From: AWTP1-13 sp963840445 | Lineage (GTDB): Bacteria > Pseudomonadota > Alphaproteobacteria > Rhizobiales > Hyphomicrobiaceae | Reading direction: 5' to 3' | DNA: 64,000 nucleotides | NCBI GenBank assembly: GCA_963840445.1 | Contig: CAWIZC010000019.1 | Coordinates: forward strand, 20,709-84,708 | Shown: in pieces, positions 19,401-29,067 of the stretch | Position numbering within the stretch: the stretch's first letter is position 1 | Layout of the letters: each line of letters opens with the position of its first letter | Notes under the pieces: generated by a model | What the model was told of the DNA's origin: nothing | The model's input: only the letters and a program-made list of their open reading frames with translations | Database searches by the model: none | Program-made: the position numbers and the translations under genes

Positions 19401-20949
19401 ATGTCCTATCCGCGCATTTACAATGCGGCGACCGACATGGTCGACCGCAACGTGGTCCAAGGCCGGGCCTCGAAGCCGGCCTTCATCGATCCGAACGAGA
19501 CGCTGACCTACGGCGAGTTGCAGGCGCCGCTGCAACCGTATGGCCAATCTGCTCAACACCTACGGCATCCCGCGCGAGGCGCGCGTGGCGCTGCTGCTGC
19601 ACGACACGGTCGATTTTCCCGTCGCGTTCTGGGGTGCGATCAAGGCCGGCGTGGTTCCGGTCGCTCTCAACACGCTGCTGACGACCGAGCAGTACGCCTA
19701 CATCCTCGGCGATAGCCGCGCCAAGGCGCTGTTTATCTCGGCGCCGCTGCTGCCCGTGGTGCAGCCGATCCTCGGGCAGCTACCGTTCCTGAAGCATATC
19801 TTCGTCTCCGGCGGAGAGGTACCGCCGTTTGCCCTGCCATTGCGGGGTGAGCTGCAGCATCAGTCGTCGGACTTCGAGACCGTCGACACCTGCAGCGACG
19901 AGACGGCGTTCTGGCTCTACTCGTCCGGCTCTACGGGCATGCCGAAAGGCGTGCGCCATGTGCACTCGAGCCCGATGGAGACGGCCCGGCAGTGCGGACA
20001 GGACTGCCTCGGCATTCGCGAGGACGACCTTATTTATTCTGCCGCCAAGCTGTTCTTTGCCTACGGCCTCGGCAACGCCATGTCGTTTCCGATGTCGGTC
20101 GGTGCGGCAAGCGTGCTGTTGCCCGATCGGCCGACGCCGGAGCTTGTGTTCCGTACCTTGAAGCAGCACCAGCCTACCGTGTTCTTCGGTGTCCCGACCC
20201 TGTACTCAGCGATGCTCGCCTATCCGCAGGGCACGCCCGACAACAGCTCTAAGCGCCTGCGCCTGTGTGTCTCCGCTGGCGAAGCGCTACCGGCCGAGGT
20301 GGGTAAGGCCTTTCGCAACAAATTCGGCGTCGACGTGCTGGACGGCGTCGGATCCACCGAGATGCTGCATCAATATGTCTGCAACACTCCAGGCGAAGTG
20401 CGCTACGGCACCTCCGGCAAGCCGGTACCGGGCTACGAGATCCGCTTGGTCGACGAGCAGGGCAGGGATGTTCCCGACGGAGAGGTCGGCGAGATGCTGG
20501 TGCGCGGCACCAGCGCGGCGGAAGGCTACTGGAACCAGCGCGACAAGAGCCGCTCGACCTTCGAAGGCGGTTGGACGCGCTCCGGCGACAAGTACATCCG
20601 CGACGCCGACGGCTTCTACGCCTACCAGGGCCGCACCGACGACATGTTCAAGGTATCCGGCATCTGGGTCTCGCCCTTCGAGGTGGAGAGTGCGCTCGTC
20701 AGTCACGAGGCGGTGCTCGAGGCCGCCGTCGTGCCCCGGCAGGATACCGATGGGCTGTTGAAGCCGATGGCGTTCATCGTGCTGAAGCCGGGCAAGACCG
20801 GTGGCAACGGCCTGAACGAGACCCTCAAGGAGCACGTCAAGGCGAAGGCCGGCCCTTGGAAATATCCGCGCTGGATCGAGTTGGTCGACGGCCTGCCCAA
20901 GACGGCCACCGGCAAGATCCAGCGCTTCAAGCTGCGCGATGCGCAATGA
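19401..20949 (+). CDS. bclA: benzoate-CoA ligase (one frameshift)
   Basis: An AMP-forming aryl-CoA ligase of about 515 residues. N-terminal codons 19401-19525 (YNAATDMVDRNVVQGR, FIDPNETLTYGEL) are in one frame. The rest (19527-20949) is in another. Removing one C near 19525 joins GELQARCNRMANLLNTYG. The AMP-binding motif YSSGSTGMPKGVRH, the benzoate-ligase-like AAKLFFAYGLGNAMSFPM, GSTEMLHQY, and the C-terminal PKTATGKIQRFKLR are intact. It converts benzoate, ATP and CoA to benzoyl-CoA in the cytoplasm, the entry step of the box pathway. GGGAGGA lies just before the ATG. It is divergent from boxR, and a terminator hairpin follows. 4-Hydroxybenzoate or cyclohexanecarboxylate as substrate cannot be excluded. 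Confidence 0.88.
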
Positions 20950-20952
20950 AAT

Positions 20953-20979
20953 GGGCCGGGCAACAACGCCGCCCGGCCC
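20953..20979. terminator. terminator hairpin between convergent genes
   Basis: GGGCCGGGC (20953-20961) pairs perfectly with GCCCGGCCC (20971-20979) around a 9-base loop, immediately after the benzoate-CoA ligase stop. There is no U tract; it could still terminate transcription from both directions between the ligase and the convergent DUF1236 gene. Confidence 0.6.
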
Positions 20980-21007
20980 TGACACCTGTTAGCGGACGGC
21001 CCCCGGC

Positions 21008-22012
21008 TTAGTGCCGGTTGTCCTTCACCAGCACGACCTTGGAATCGCGCGGGTCGACGAAGGCGATGTCGTTCTCGTGCACCAGGTAGCGATAGGAGCG
21101 CAGCTCGGGCAGCTTCTCCACCACCACGACCGGAAATTCGCGCAACTCAACCTCGCGACCGAGCGTTGCGCCGACGCTAATGCCGCCGATGCCAAGCCGG
21201 CCGTCCGACTTCAGATCGATGTTGCGCAGTACGAATGCGATCTGCTCGTCCGACAGTGCAAGAGCCGCCGGGCCTCCGCTACCGCCAGCCGTCGTGCTGC
21301 GACCAGGCAGGACGTAGACGATCTCGTAGCTACCCGGATCGACGATCACGATATCGTCGCCCACCACCACGTAATGGTAGCTGCGATATTCCGGCACGAC
21401 TTCGATCACCCCAGCCGGTAGCGCCACCAGCCGCACGGAGCGCGGGACGCGCGTTCCGACCGTCACCGAGAAGTTGACGTTGGTCACTCTCGCGTTGCGT
21501 TGCTTCAGGACCGTCTCGCGCACGCGGGTTTGCTGCTGCTCGGACAGCTGTACGCGCGGCTGTGTGCCGGCCTTGCTGGCGGTCGTATCGGAAGGCGCCG
21601 CCTTCTCTGCAGCGGACTTTTCCTTCGTGGTATCGCTCTTCTGCTCAGCACCCTTAGTGGCCTTCTCCTTCGGCTCGGACTGAGCGGTGCCCTTGGTGGC
21701 CTTTTCCTTCGGCTCTATGTCTTTCTGAGCTGTGCCTTTGCTGGCTTTCTCTTTGGGCTCGTTCTGAGCAGCACCCTTGCTTGCCTTGTCCTTTGGCTCG
21801 GCCTTCTCCGCACCCTTCGATGCTTTCGGCTCCTCCCTGTGCGAGGTTGCGGCCTTCCCGCTCGCATCCGGCGTCCGCTCCTGCTGCTGGACCTGCGAGC
21901 CCTTGGGCGCTGCCTCGGGACCCTGCTCCTTCTGTTGGTTTTGTGCGTACGCGGCGGTGGCGCTCAACACCAGGGCAATTGCCGTCGCCGCTCGTAGACT
22001 GACGAATTTCAT
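21008..22012 (-). CDS. secreted DUF1236 protein with lysine-rich repeats
   Basis: A 334-residue protein. A signal peptide (residues 1-23, ending AAYAQ) is followed by a low-complexity region of about 110 residues with five imperfect units of the form EPKEKATKG(T/A)AQ. Then come two copies of the DUF1236 domain: VPEYRSYHYVVVGDDIVIVDP near 215 and LPELRSYRYLVHENDIAFVDP near 305. DUF1236 proteins are small periplasmic proteins of unknown role in Hyphomicrobiales. The repeat block resembles histone H1-like K/A/P-rich sequence and is probably disordered. Repeat number may vary between strains. It is convergent with benzoate-CoA ligase. Confidence 0.8.
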   Translation of the reverse strand: MKFVSLRAATAIALVLSATAAYAQNQQKEQGPEAAPKGSQVQQQERTPDASGKAATSHREEPKASKGAEKAEPKDKASKGAAQNEPKEKASKGTAQKDIEPKEKATKGTAQSEPKEKATKGAEQKSDTTKEKSAAEKAAPSDTTASKAGTQPRVQLSEQQQTRVRETVLKQRNARVTNVNFSVTVGTRVPRSVRLVALPAGVIEVVPEYRSYHYVVVGDDIVIVDPGSYEIVYVLPGRSTTAGGSGGPAALALSDEQIAFVLRNIDLKSDGRLGIGGISVGATLGREVELREFPVVVVEKLPELRSYRYLVHENDIAFVDPRDSKVVLVKDNRH

Positions 22013-22229
22013 GGACGTCTCTCCAGGCTGCAGTGCGTGATCCGCGGCTGAACCGCGCTGGTCTGTAAACGGGCACTGACTTGCAGGGTTCCAGGTTCCC
22101 GTCACGCAAGGGCGCAATTGCCGCTGCGCATCGCAACGCGATGCAGCATGCACGCGCAACCTTCGGCAAACACTCGCGTTGACGACGCGAGGAGCCGATT
22201 GGGCTCGCATCAATTCATGGAGGAACCGT

Positions 22230-22730
22230 ATGACACTCAAGACCGGAGCGAGTATCGCAGTGCTGGCCATCGCTCTTGGCATCGGCCCGGCAAGCGCTCA
22301 GACCACCACATCGCAGAAAGCGACCGCCACCACCGAGGTGCCCAAGGCGCCCGTCAGCGGTCAGATCATGACTCAAGACAGCAATTCGCTGCTGGCCAAG
22401 GACTTCATCGGCCTCGCGGTATATTCGCCCGACAAGACCAAGATCGGCACCATCAACGACCTGATCCTCAGCAAGGACGGCAGGACGGTTGATGGGTTCG
22501 TGATCGGCGTCGGCGGTTTTCTCGGCATCGGCGAGAAGAGCGTGGCGCTGAAGATGGACCGCCTGCAGATCACCAACACCGCCGAGGGTGCTGTCCAGCT
22601 GACCATGGACGCCAAGAAGGAGGAGCTGGCCAACGCCCCGTCCTTCAAGTCCAAGCGCGATATGGACAACGAGAAGCGGGCGGCTGAGCCCAACCGCAAC
22701 CTCCCGAGCCGGCCGACCACCAACAACTAA
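22230..22730 (+). CDS. secreted PRC-barrel domain protein
   Basis: A 166-residue protein with a signal peptide (residues 1-23, ASAQ) and a PRC-barrel domain at about 55-130: LLAKDFIGLAVYSPDKTKIGTIN and the VIGVGGFLGIGEKSVAL segment typical of alphaproteobacterial secreted PRC proteins. GGAGGA precedes the ATG. The function is unknown; relatives are often induced by stress. It is divergent from the DUF1236 gene, and the two share a 217-bp upstream region. Confidence 0.82.
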   Translation: MTLKTGASIAVLAIALGIGPASAQTTTSQKATATTEVPKAPVSGQIMTQDSNSLLAKDFIGLAVYSPDKTKIGTINDLILSKDGRTVDGFVIGVGGFLGIGEKSVALKMDRLQITNTAEGAVQLTMDAKKEELANAPSFKSKRDMDNEKRAAEPNRNLPSRPTTNN

Positions 22731-22786
22731 CTGGCCGTTGAGCAGGTAACAGGGGCTGGCGCAGAATGGCGCTGGCCCCTCCGCGC

Positions 22787-24440
22787 CTACGCGACGGCAG
22801 CCGCAGCTGCGCGCCCGGCCACCCGTCCCGAGAAGATGCAGCCGCCCAGGAACGTCCCCTCCAGCGCACGATAGCCGTGCATGCCGCCGCCGCCGAAACC
22901 TGCCACCTCGCCGGCTGCGTAGACATTGGCGAGTGGCGCGCCGTCCGGCTTGAGGACGCGCGCGGACAGGTCTGTCTGCAGCCCGCCCAGCGTCTTGCGG
23001 GTGAGAATCGACAGCCGCACGGCGATCAGCGGACCTGCGGCAGGATCGAGAATGCGATGCGGCTTGGCCACGCGGATCAGCCGGTCGCCCAGGTAGTTGC
23101 GCGCGCCGCGGATGGCCGTGACCTGCGCGTCCTTGCAGAAGGTATTGTCGATCTCGCGGTCGCGCGCCTCGATCACGCGCCGCACCTCTGCCTGCGTCCA
23201 GCAGATCAGTCCCGGCTAGCGCGTTCATACGCTCTACCAGTCTGCCGAGATCGCGCTCGACGATGAAATCAGCGCCTTTGTCCATGAAGGCGCGCACCGG
23301 TGCCGGTGCACCGCCGCCGCGGCGAGCGCGGATGACCTTGATCCAGCTGCCGCTGGTCAGATCCGGGTTCTGCTCCGAGCCGGACAACGCGAACTCGCGC
23401 TCGATGATCTTCTGGCTCAGAACGAACCAGGAGTAGTCGTGGCCGGTGCGCATGATGTGCTCGAGCGTGCCGAGCGTATCGAAGCCCGGAAACAGCGGCG
23501 CCGGCAGACGTCGCCCGCGCGCGTCGAGCCAGATCGACGACGGTCCCGGCAGGATGCGGATGCCGTGCCTGCTCCAGATCGGGCTCCAATTGGCGATACC
23601 CTCGGTGTAGTGCCACATGCGGTCGCCATTGATGACGTTGCCGCCGGCCTGTTCCGCAATCGCCAGCATGCGGCCGTCGACGTAGTCGGGAACACCGCAG
23701 AGCATGCGGCTGGGAGGCTCGCCCAGGCGCTTCGGCCAGCTCCGCCTTACCAGGTCCACATCGCCGCCGATGCCTCCGGATGTAACGATCACCGCCTGCG
23801 CCTTACAGACGAATTCGCCAGCCACAGTGCGTGAGCTTGGCGCTCCGCGTTCCACCGAGGTCGGCTCCAATACCTCGCCGCGCACGCCGTCGATGACGCC
23901 GGCCGTGCTGGTCAATTCGCTGACACGATGGCGAAAGCGCAGCGACACGAGACCTCTGGCGACGCCCTCGCGCACGCGGCGCACGAACGGGGCGATCACG
24001 CCCGGACCCGTGCCCCAGGTGACGTGAAAGCGCGGCACCGAGTTGCCATGCTCCGTCGCGGTATACCCGCCGCGCTCGGCCCAACCAACGATCGGGAACC
24101 AGCGCACACCCTTGCCGCGCAGCCATGCGCGCTTCTCGCCCGCCGCGAACGCCACGTAGGCTTCGGCCCAGCGCTTCGGCCAATGATCCTCGGCGCGATC
24201 GAAGCCGGCGGAGCCCATCCAGTCCTGCAACGCCAGGTCGTGCGAGTTGCGGATGCCCAGGCGGCGCTGCTCGGGGCTGTCGACGAGCATCAGCCCGCCG
24301 AACGACCAGAACGCCTGGCCGCCCAGCGATTGCTCGCCCTCCTGGTCGAGCAGGATCACCTTGCGGCCGGCGTCGACCAGCTCAGCGGTGGCGACCAGGC
24401 CAGCGAGCCCGGCCCCGATGACGATCACGTCGGCGTCCAT
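22787..24440 (-). CDS. FAD-binding dehydrogenase, fumarate reductase/ketosteroid dehydrogenase type (one frameshift)
   Basis: A flavoprotein of about 550 residues. The N-terminus has the dinucleotide fold ADVIVIGAGLAGLVATAEL and EGEQSLGGQAFWSFGGL, then a long substrate domain with VIVTSGGIGGD. A loss of about two bases near 23198 moves the frame; the C-terminal part (22787-23195) contains VYAAGEVAGFGGGGMHGYRALEGTFLGG, the second FAD motif. Members oxidise or reduce C-C double bonds; the substrate is not recognisable. It lies between benzoate-CoA ligase and boxC, downstream of the PanE-like gene on the same strand, which suggests co-expression with it rather than with the box genes. Confidence 0.8.
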
Positions 24441-24479
24441 CTTTTCCTCCCTCGCGTTTCTTGTTGTCGACCCGGCCGT

Positions 24480-25526
24480 TCACGCCGCGTCGCCGGCTAC
24501 CTCCTCGGGTGTGAGGTGCGGCGAGCCGTTGCCCGCAGTTTCCGCCCGGTGCACGAGGCCGACGATGCGCGCATTCATCGGCACCGACACACCCGCCTCT
24601 GGCCGCCAGGGTCACGATCGCTCCCTGCAGGTGGTCGATCTCGGTGGAGCGCCGCCGTTCGAGATCCTCCCACATCGACGAGCGCGCCTGCGGGTCGATG
24701 GCCAGCATGCGCCGCGCCGCCACCCGGAACACTGCATCGGGCAACCGCAGAATGAAGGGGATCAGACCAGGCGGCACACTCTCGATGCGGGCTGGGCGGA
24801 TGCCGCTCGCCCTCAGAACGGCGAGCGCCTCTTCGATCTGTGCGGCGAGCAGCCGGCGCCAGCGCCGATCGGCCAGCTGCGTCGCCAGAGGCAGGCCCGA
24901 CAGCGCGTTCAACGCGTTGTTGAGATTGAACAGCAGCTTGCCCCACTGCACAGCCTTGATATCCGCTTGCTCCCCAACGGCGAGGCCCGGCACATCCAGC
25001 AGCGAACGCAGGCCGGCGATGCCCGTGCCGATCAGCACCTTGCCGCTGGTGGCGCGATGAAAGCGCGGACGGCCGTCCACCTCGCGCGTTTGCACGACAT
25101 TGAACGGCACCATTCCGCCGACGACCGCGTGCTTGTCGCCGAGGCGGGCCTTGAGGCGATCGACATTGTCGACGCCGTTCTGCAGGCTGACAACGATCGC
25201 GCGGGGCGGCGCATGGCGCTCGATGAGATCGCGCCATCTCCTGTGTCGCGCCGCTCTTGACGGTGACCAGGATGACGTCGGCCTGCGCAAAGGCCGCTGC
25301 AGGATCGGTTGCCAGGTTCAGGATCTCGGCAGCCGGCATGCGACTTCCGCCCTCGCAGGTCGGACAGGCGCATGCCATGACGCCCGATCTCGTCCGCCAG
25401 GGCTGGCCGCAGCAGCAACGCCACGCGACGCCCAGCCACTGCCAGGCAGCCGCCGACATAGCAGCCAATGCTGCCCGCCCCGGCCACGGCGATACGAGCC
25501 TGCGGACTCAACCGAGGCAGGTCCAT
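24480..25526 (-). CDS. PanE/ApbA-type ketopantoate reductase-like protein (three frameshifts)
   Basis: About 345 residues spread over several frames. The N-terminal Rossmann segment RIAVAGAGSIGCYVGG (near 25500) is followed in a second frame by FAQADVILVTVKSGATQE (near 25270). The main part in a third frame holds VSLQNGVDNVDRLK, VVGGMVPFNVV, KAVQWGKLLFNLNNALNALSG and SSMWEDLERRRSTEIDHLQG. The tail VSVPMNARIVGLVH is in yet another frame and ends at 24480. These are the PanE/ApbA family hallmarks. Such enzymes reduce 2-ketopantoate or related 2-keto acids with NADPH. Location beside boxC is not typical of a pantothenate gene, so another 2-keto acid substrate is possible. It is divergent from boxC across the candidate BoxR dyad. 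Confidence 0.75.
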
Positions 25527-25542
25527 GGCGCAAGGTGTCGCT

Positions 25543-25587
25543 TGCATTATTATGCATCATCTGGTACGTACGTGGAATAATAATGCA
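25543..25587. promoter_or_regulatory. candidate BoxR operator dyad between panE-like gene and boxC
   Basis: TGCATTATTAT (25543-25553) and ATAATAATGCA (25577-25587) form a perfect 11-bp inverted repeat centred on an ACGTACGT palindrome at 25566-25573. The left side also carries TGCA-N6-TGCA (25543-25546 and 25553-25556), the same spacing as the motif before benzoate-CoA ligase. The arms are AT-rich in a GC-rich context, and both flanking genes diverge from here, so it likely combines bidirectional promoters with a BoxR site. Confidence 0.65.
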
Positions 25588-25684
25588 TGATGGCGTGCGA
25601 CCTCCCATCGTGGCCCGGCAAGGGTACATTGTGGCCCGCACGGCTGCAGAAAAAAGCGTGGCTGATCGGGAGAAGCCCAGCACC

Positions 25685-27344
25685 ATGGCACACCGCATCG
25701 ATTTCCAGACCGAGCCCGCGCGTTATCGCCACTGGAAGCTCAAGTTCGACGGCGACGTGGCCGAGCTGATCATGGATGTCGACGAGAATGCGGGCCTGTT
25801 CGAGGGCTACCAGCTCAAGCTCAATTCCTACGATCTGGGCGTCGACATCGAGCTCAGCGACGCCGTGCAGCGGCTCCGGTTCGAGCACCCCGAGGTGAAG
25901 GTGGTGGTGATCCGGTCCGGCAAGGACCGCGTGTTCTGCGCCGGCGCCAACATCCGCATGCTGGCCGGCTCGACGCACGTCCACAAGGTCAACTTCTGCA
26001 AGTTCACCAACGAGACGCGCAACTCCATGGAGGACGCCAGCCGCAGCTCCGGCCAGAAGTACATGTGCGCCATCCGCGGCACGGCGGCCGGCGGTGGCTA
26101 CGAGCTGGCGCTGGCCACCGATCACATCCTGCTGGCCGATGACGGCAACTCGACCGTGGCGCTGCCCGAGCTGCCGCTGCTGGCGGTGCTGCCGGGCACC
26201 GGCGGGCTGACGCGCGTCACCGACAAGCGCAAGGTGCGCCGCGATCTGGCCGATGCGTTCTGCACGGTCGAGGAGGGCGTCAAAGGCGCGCGCGCCGTGA
26301 AGTGGCGACTCGTCGATCAAACCTCGCCGAACACCAAGTTCGAGCAGGCGGTAAAGGATACGGCCAGCAAGCTCGCGGCGCAGTCGGACAGGCCCGCCGC
26401 CGCGACAGGCATCAAGCTCACGCCGCTCGACCGCAAGATCGAGGGCGACGCGGTGACCTATTCCAGCCTCAAGGTCGCCATGGACCGCGGCACGCGCCGA
26501 GCCACACTGACCGTCCTCGGGCCGTAGCCGCGACCGCCCGCATCCGTCGAAGCCATGTTCGAGCAGGGCGCACAATTCTGGCCGCTACGGCTGGCGCGCG
26601 AGCTTGGACGATGCCATCCTGCATCTGCGCCTCAACGAGCCCGAGATCGGCGTGCTGATCTTCAAGAGCCAGGGCGATCCCGCGCAGGTGCTGGCATATG
26701 ACGCCTTCCTGGAGGCCAACAAGCGCCAATGGCTCGCCCGCGAGGTCCTGCACTACTGGAAGCGCACCCTGAAGCGCATCGACGTCACCTCGCGCTCGCT
26801 GGTGGCATTGGTCGAGCCGGGCAGCTGCTTTGTCGGAACGCTGGCCGAGATGGTGTTCGCCTGCGACCGGTCTTTCATGCTGTCGGGCACCTTCCCCGGC
26901 GACAACAAATCACCGGCCATGATCACGCTGTCGGCGCTCAACTTCGGCGCCTACCCCATGAGCAACGACCTGACGCGGCTTGCCACACGCTTCATCGGCG
27001 AGCCCGACAGCGTCGGGAAGGCCAAGGCCAGGGCGGGCAAGCCGCTGGATGCCGAGGACTGCGACGCTCTCGGTCTCGTCACCAGCGCGCCCGACCATAT
27101 CGACTGGGACGACGAAGTGCGCATCTTCTTGGAGGAGCGCTCGAGCTTCTCCGCCGACGGGCTCACCGGCATGGAAGCCAACCTGCGCTTTGCCGGCCCC
27201 GAGACCATGGAGACGAAGATCTTCGGCCGCTTGACCGCCTGGCAGAACTGGATCTTCCAGCGCCCCAATGCGGCCGGCGCCGAGGGTGCCCTCAAGCGCT
27301 ACGGCAGCGGCGTGAAGGCCAACTTCAACCCGGAGCGGGTGTGA
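25685..27344 (+). CDS. boxC: 2,3-epoxybenzoyl-CoA dihydrolase BoxC (frameshifted)
   Basis: BoxC opens the ring of 2,3-epoxybenzoyl-CoA by adding two waters, giving 3,4-dehydroadipyl-CoA semialdehyde and formate. The gene is about 553 codons, the usual length. The first part (25685-26525) has the crotonase-like VVIRSGKDRVFCAGANIRML near residue 75 and RGTAAGGGYELALATDHILL near 130. Indels near 26525 and 26605 move the frame. The second part starts with LDDAILHLRLNEPEIG and contains ALVEPGSCFVGTLAEM and FGAYPMSNDLTRLATRF. CGGGAGAAG precedes the ATG. boxB and boxA follow on the same strand. The indels flank a conserved sequence that continues, so a working gene is likely. Confidence 0.92.
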
Positions 27345-27349
27345 ATTCT

Positions 27350-27449
27350 CCCTCTCCCCGTTCTTACGGGGAGAGGGGCTGCAACAAACACCGAAGCGAG
27401 CGGCTGCCCTTCACCCTAACCCTCTCCCCACGAAGAGGTGGGGAGAGGG
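27350..27449. repeat. palindromic repeat between boxC and boxB
   Basis: Two perfect hairpins: CCCTCTCCCCG (27350-27360) with CGGGGAGAGGG (27367-27377), and CCCTCTCCCCAC (27420-27431) with GTGGGGAGAGGG (27438-27449). The core between them is like that of the boxB-boxA repeat but in opposite orientation. This is the CCCTCTCCCC-type interspersed palindrome of Hyphomicrobiales. It fills almost the whole spacer and may affect mRNA stability between the two cistrons. Confidence 0.75.
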
Positions 27450-27477
27450 GACCGGACCGAGCCAAGAGGAAACCGAG

Positions 27478-28929
27478 ATGCCCGAAACAAGCAACGTCGA
27501 CTACTCGACCAAGATCCCCAACAACGTCGGGCTTACCGACGACCAGCGCGTCCTGAAGGCGCTGGAGCAATGGCATCCGGGCTATATCGACTGGTGGATG
27601 ACCATGGGGCCCGAAGGTTTCCAGACCTCAGACGTCTACCTGCGCACCGCCATCAGCATCGATCCGAAGGGCTGGGCCAAGTTCGACTACGTGAAGATGC
27701 CGGAGTATCGCTGGGGCATCCTGCTGGCGCCCCGTCAGGAGGACCGGCAGGTGAACTTCGGCACCCACAAGGGCGAGAAGGCCTGGCAGGATGTGCCGGG
27801 CGAGTATCGCGCCATGCTGCGCCGCCTGATCGTGGTGCAGGGTGACACGGAGCCCGCCAGCGTCGAGCAGCAGCGCCACTTGGGCAAGACTGCGCCGTCG
27901 CTCTACGACATGCGCAACCTGTTCCAGGTCAACGTCGAGGAAGGCCGCCACCTGTGGGCGATGGTCTACCTGCTGCAGAAGTATTTCGGCAAGGATGGCC
28001 GCGAGGAGGCGGAAGGCCTGCTGCAGCGCCGCTCGGGCGACGACGACAAGCCGCGCATGCTGGGCGCCTTCAACGAGGCGACGCCGGACTGGCTGTCTTT
28101 CTTCATGTTCACCTTCTACACCGACCGCGACGGCAAGATGCAGCTCGAGAGCCTAGCGCAATCGGGCTTCGATCCGTTGTCGCGCACCTGCCGCTTCATG
28201 CTGACCGAGGAAGCGCATCACATGTTCGTCGGCGAGACGGGCGTGGGGCGCATCATCGAGCGCACCTGCCAGGCCATGAAGGAGGCCGGCATCGAGGATC
28301 CCTACGACATCAATGCGGTGCGCAAGCTGGGCGTGATCGATCTGCCGACCATCCAGAAGAAGTCGAACCTGCATTTCACGCTGTCACTCGACCTGTTCGG
28401 ATCGGAGGTCTCCACCAACGCCGCCAACTACTACAACAACGGTCTCAAGGGCCGTTACCAGGAGACCAGAATCGAGGACGACCACCTGCTGACCGGCTCG
28501 ACCTATCCCGTGAGCAAGCTGGTGGACGGGCAGATCAGGATGATCGACGAGCCGGCGCTGACGGCCATGAACATGCGACTGCGCGACGACTACGTCACCG
28601 ACTGCGCCAAAGGCATGGAACGCTGGAACAAGGTGATCGAGAAGGCCGGCGTGAAATTCCGCCTGACGCTGCCCCACGTCGCTTTTCACCGCCACATCGG
28701 CGAGTTCCAGAACGTGAAGGCCTCCCCCGATGGCCAGGTGCTCAGCGATCCCGAGTGGATCAAGAAGAAGGACGAGTGGCTGCCGTCCAAGGACGATGGC
28801 GCCTTCATCGAGAGCCTCATGAGCCCGTGCTGGGAGCGCGGCAAGTTCGCCTCCTGGATCTCGCAGCCCAAGGTCGGCATCGACAACAAGCCCGGCGACT
28901 TCGAATACGTGAAGATCCACCAGGGTTAG
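27478..28929 (+). CDS. boxB: benzoyl-CoA 2,3-epoxidase oxygenase subunit BoxB
   Basis: A 483-residue di-iron oxygenase, the normal length for BoxB. Iron-ligand motifs are seen as VEEGRHLWAM at about residue 152 and LTEEAHHMFVGE at about 242. GFQTSDVYLRTAISID near residue 47 and the DLFGSEVSTNAANYYNNGLKGR-like region near 305 are typical BoxB blocks. It inserts one oxygen atom into benzoyl-CoA to give 2,3-epoxybenzoyl-CoA, taking electrons from BoxA. The frame is intact. It sits between boxC and boxA, each separated by a palindromic repeat. Confidence 0.95.
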   Translation: MPETSNVDYSTKIPNNVGLTDDQRVLKALEQWHPGYIDWWMTMGPEGFQTSDVYLRTAISIDPKGWAKFDYVKMPEYRWGILLAPRQEDRQVNFGTHKGEKAWQDVPGEYRAMLRRLIVVQGDTEPASVEQQRHLGKTAPSLYDMRNLFQVNVEEGRHLWAMVYLLQKYFGKDGREEAEGLLQRRSGDDDKPRMLGAFNEATPDWLSFFMFTFYTDRDGKMQLESLAQSGFDPLSRTCRFMLTEEAHHMFVGETGVGRIIERTCQAMKEAGIEDPYDINAVRKLGVIDLPTIQKKSNLHFTLSLDLFGSEVSTNAANYYNNGLKGRYQETRIEDDHLLTGSTYPVSKLVDGQIRMIDEPALTAMNMRLRDDYVTDCAKGMERWNKVIEKAGVKFRLTLPHVAFHRHIGEFQNVKASPDGQVLSDPEWIKKKDEWLPSKDDGAFIESLMSPCWERGKFASWISQPKVGIDNKPGDFEYVKIHQG

Positions 28930-28936
28930 CTTGAAT

Positions 28937-29049
28937 CCCCTCTCCCCACCCCTTCGTGGCGAGAGGGTTAGGGTGAGGGGCGGTCGCTTGCTCCGGCGCT
29001 CGTTGCTGCCCCTCACCCCGACCCTCTCCCCGCAAGTACGGGGAGAGGG
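28937..29049. repeat. palindromic repeat between boxB and boxA
   Basis: Ends in the perfect hairpin CCCTCTCCCCG (29022-29032) with CGGGGAGAGGG (29039-29049). It starts with CCCCTCTCCCCACCCCTTCG opposite a GGCGAGAGGG, one base off perfect. The core contains GTGAGGGGC and GCCCCTCAC, also inverted. It belongs to the same family as the copy between boxC and boxB, in the reverse orientation. Confidence 0.75.
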
Positions 29050-29067
29050 AGAACGCAGGGGTCTCCC

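Noticed and set aside
22215..22786. C-terminal continuation of the FAD dehydrogenase frame over the PRC-barrel gene
   Set aside because: The continuation arises from the frameshift near 23198. The true C-terminal FAD motif lies in another frame that ends at 22787.
25100..25684. N-terminal extension of the boxC reading frame across the divergent region
   Set aside because: It is antisense to the PanE-like gene and crosses the operator dyad. BoxC similarity begins at ATG 25685, which has a ribosome site.
27350..29049. CRISPR array or insertion sequence at the box operon repeats
   Set aside because: Only two elements in opposite orientation with genes between them, no regular spacers, no cas gene and no transposase.
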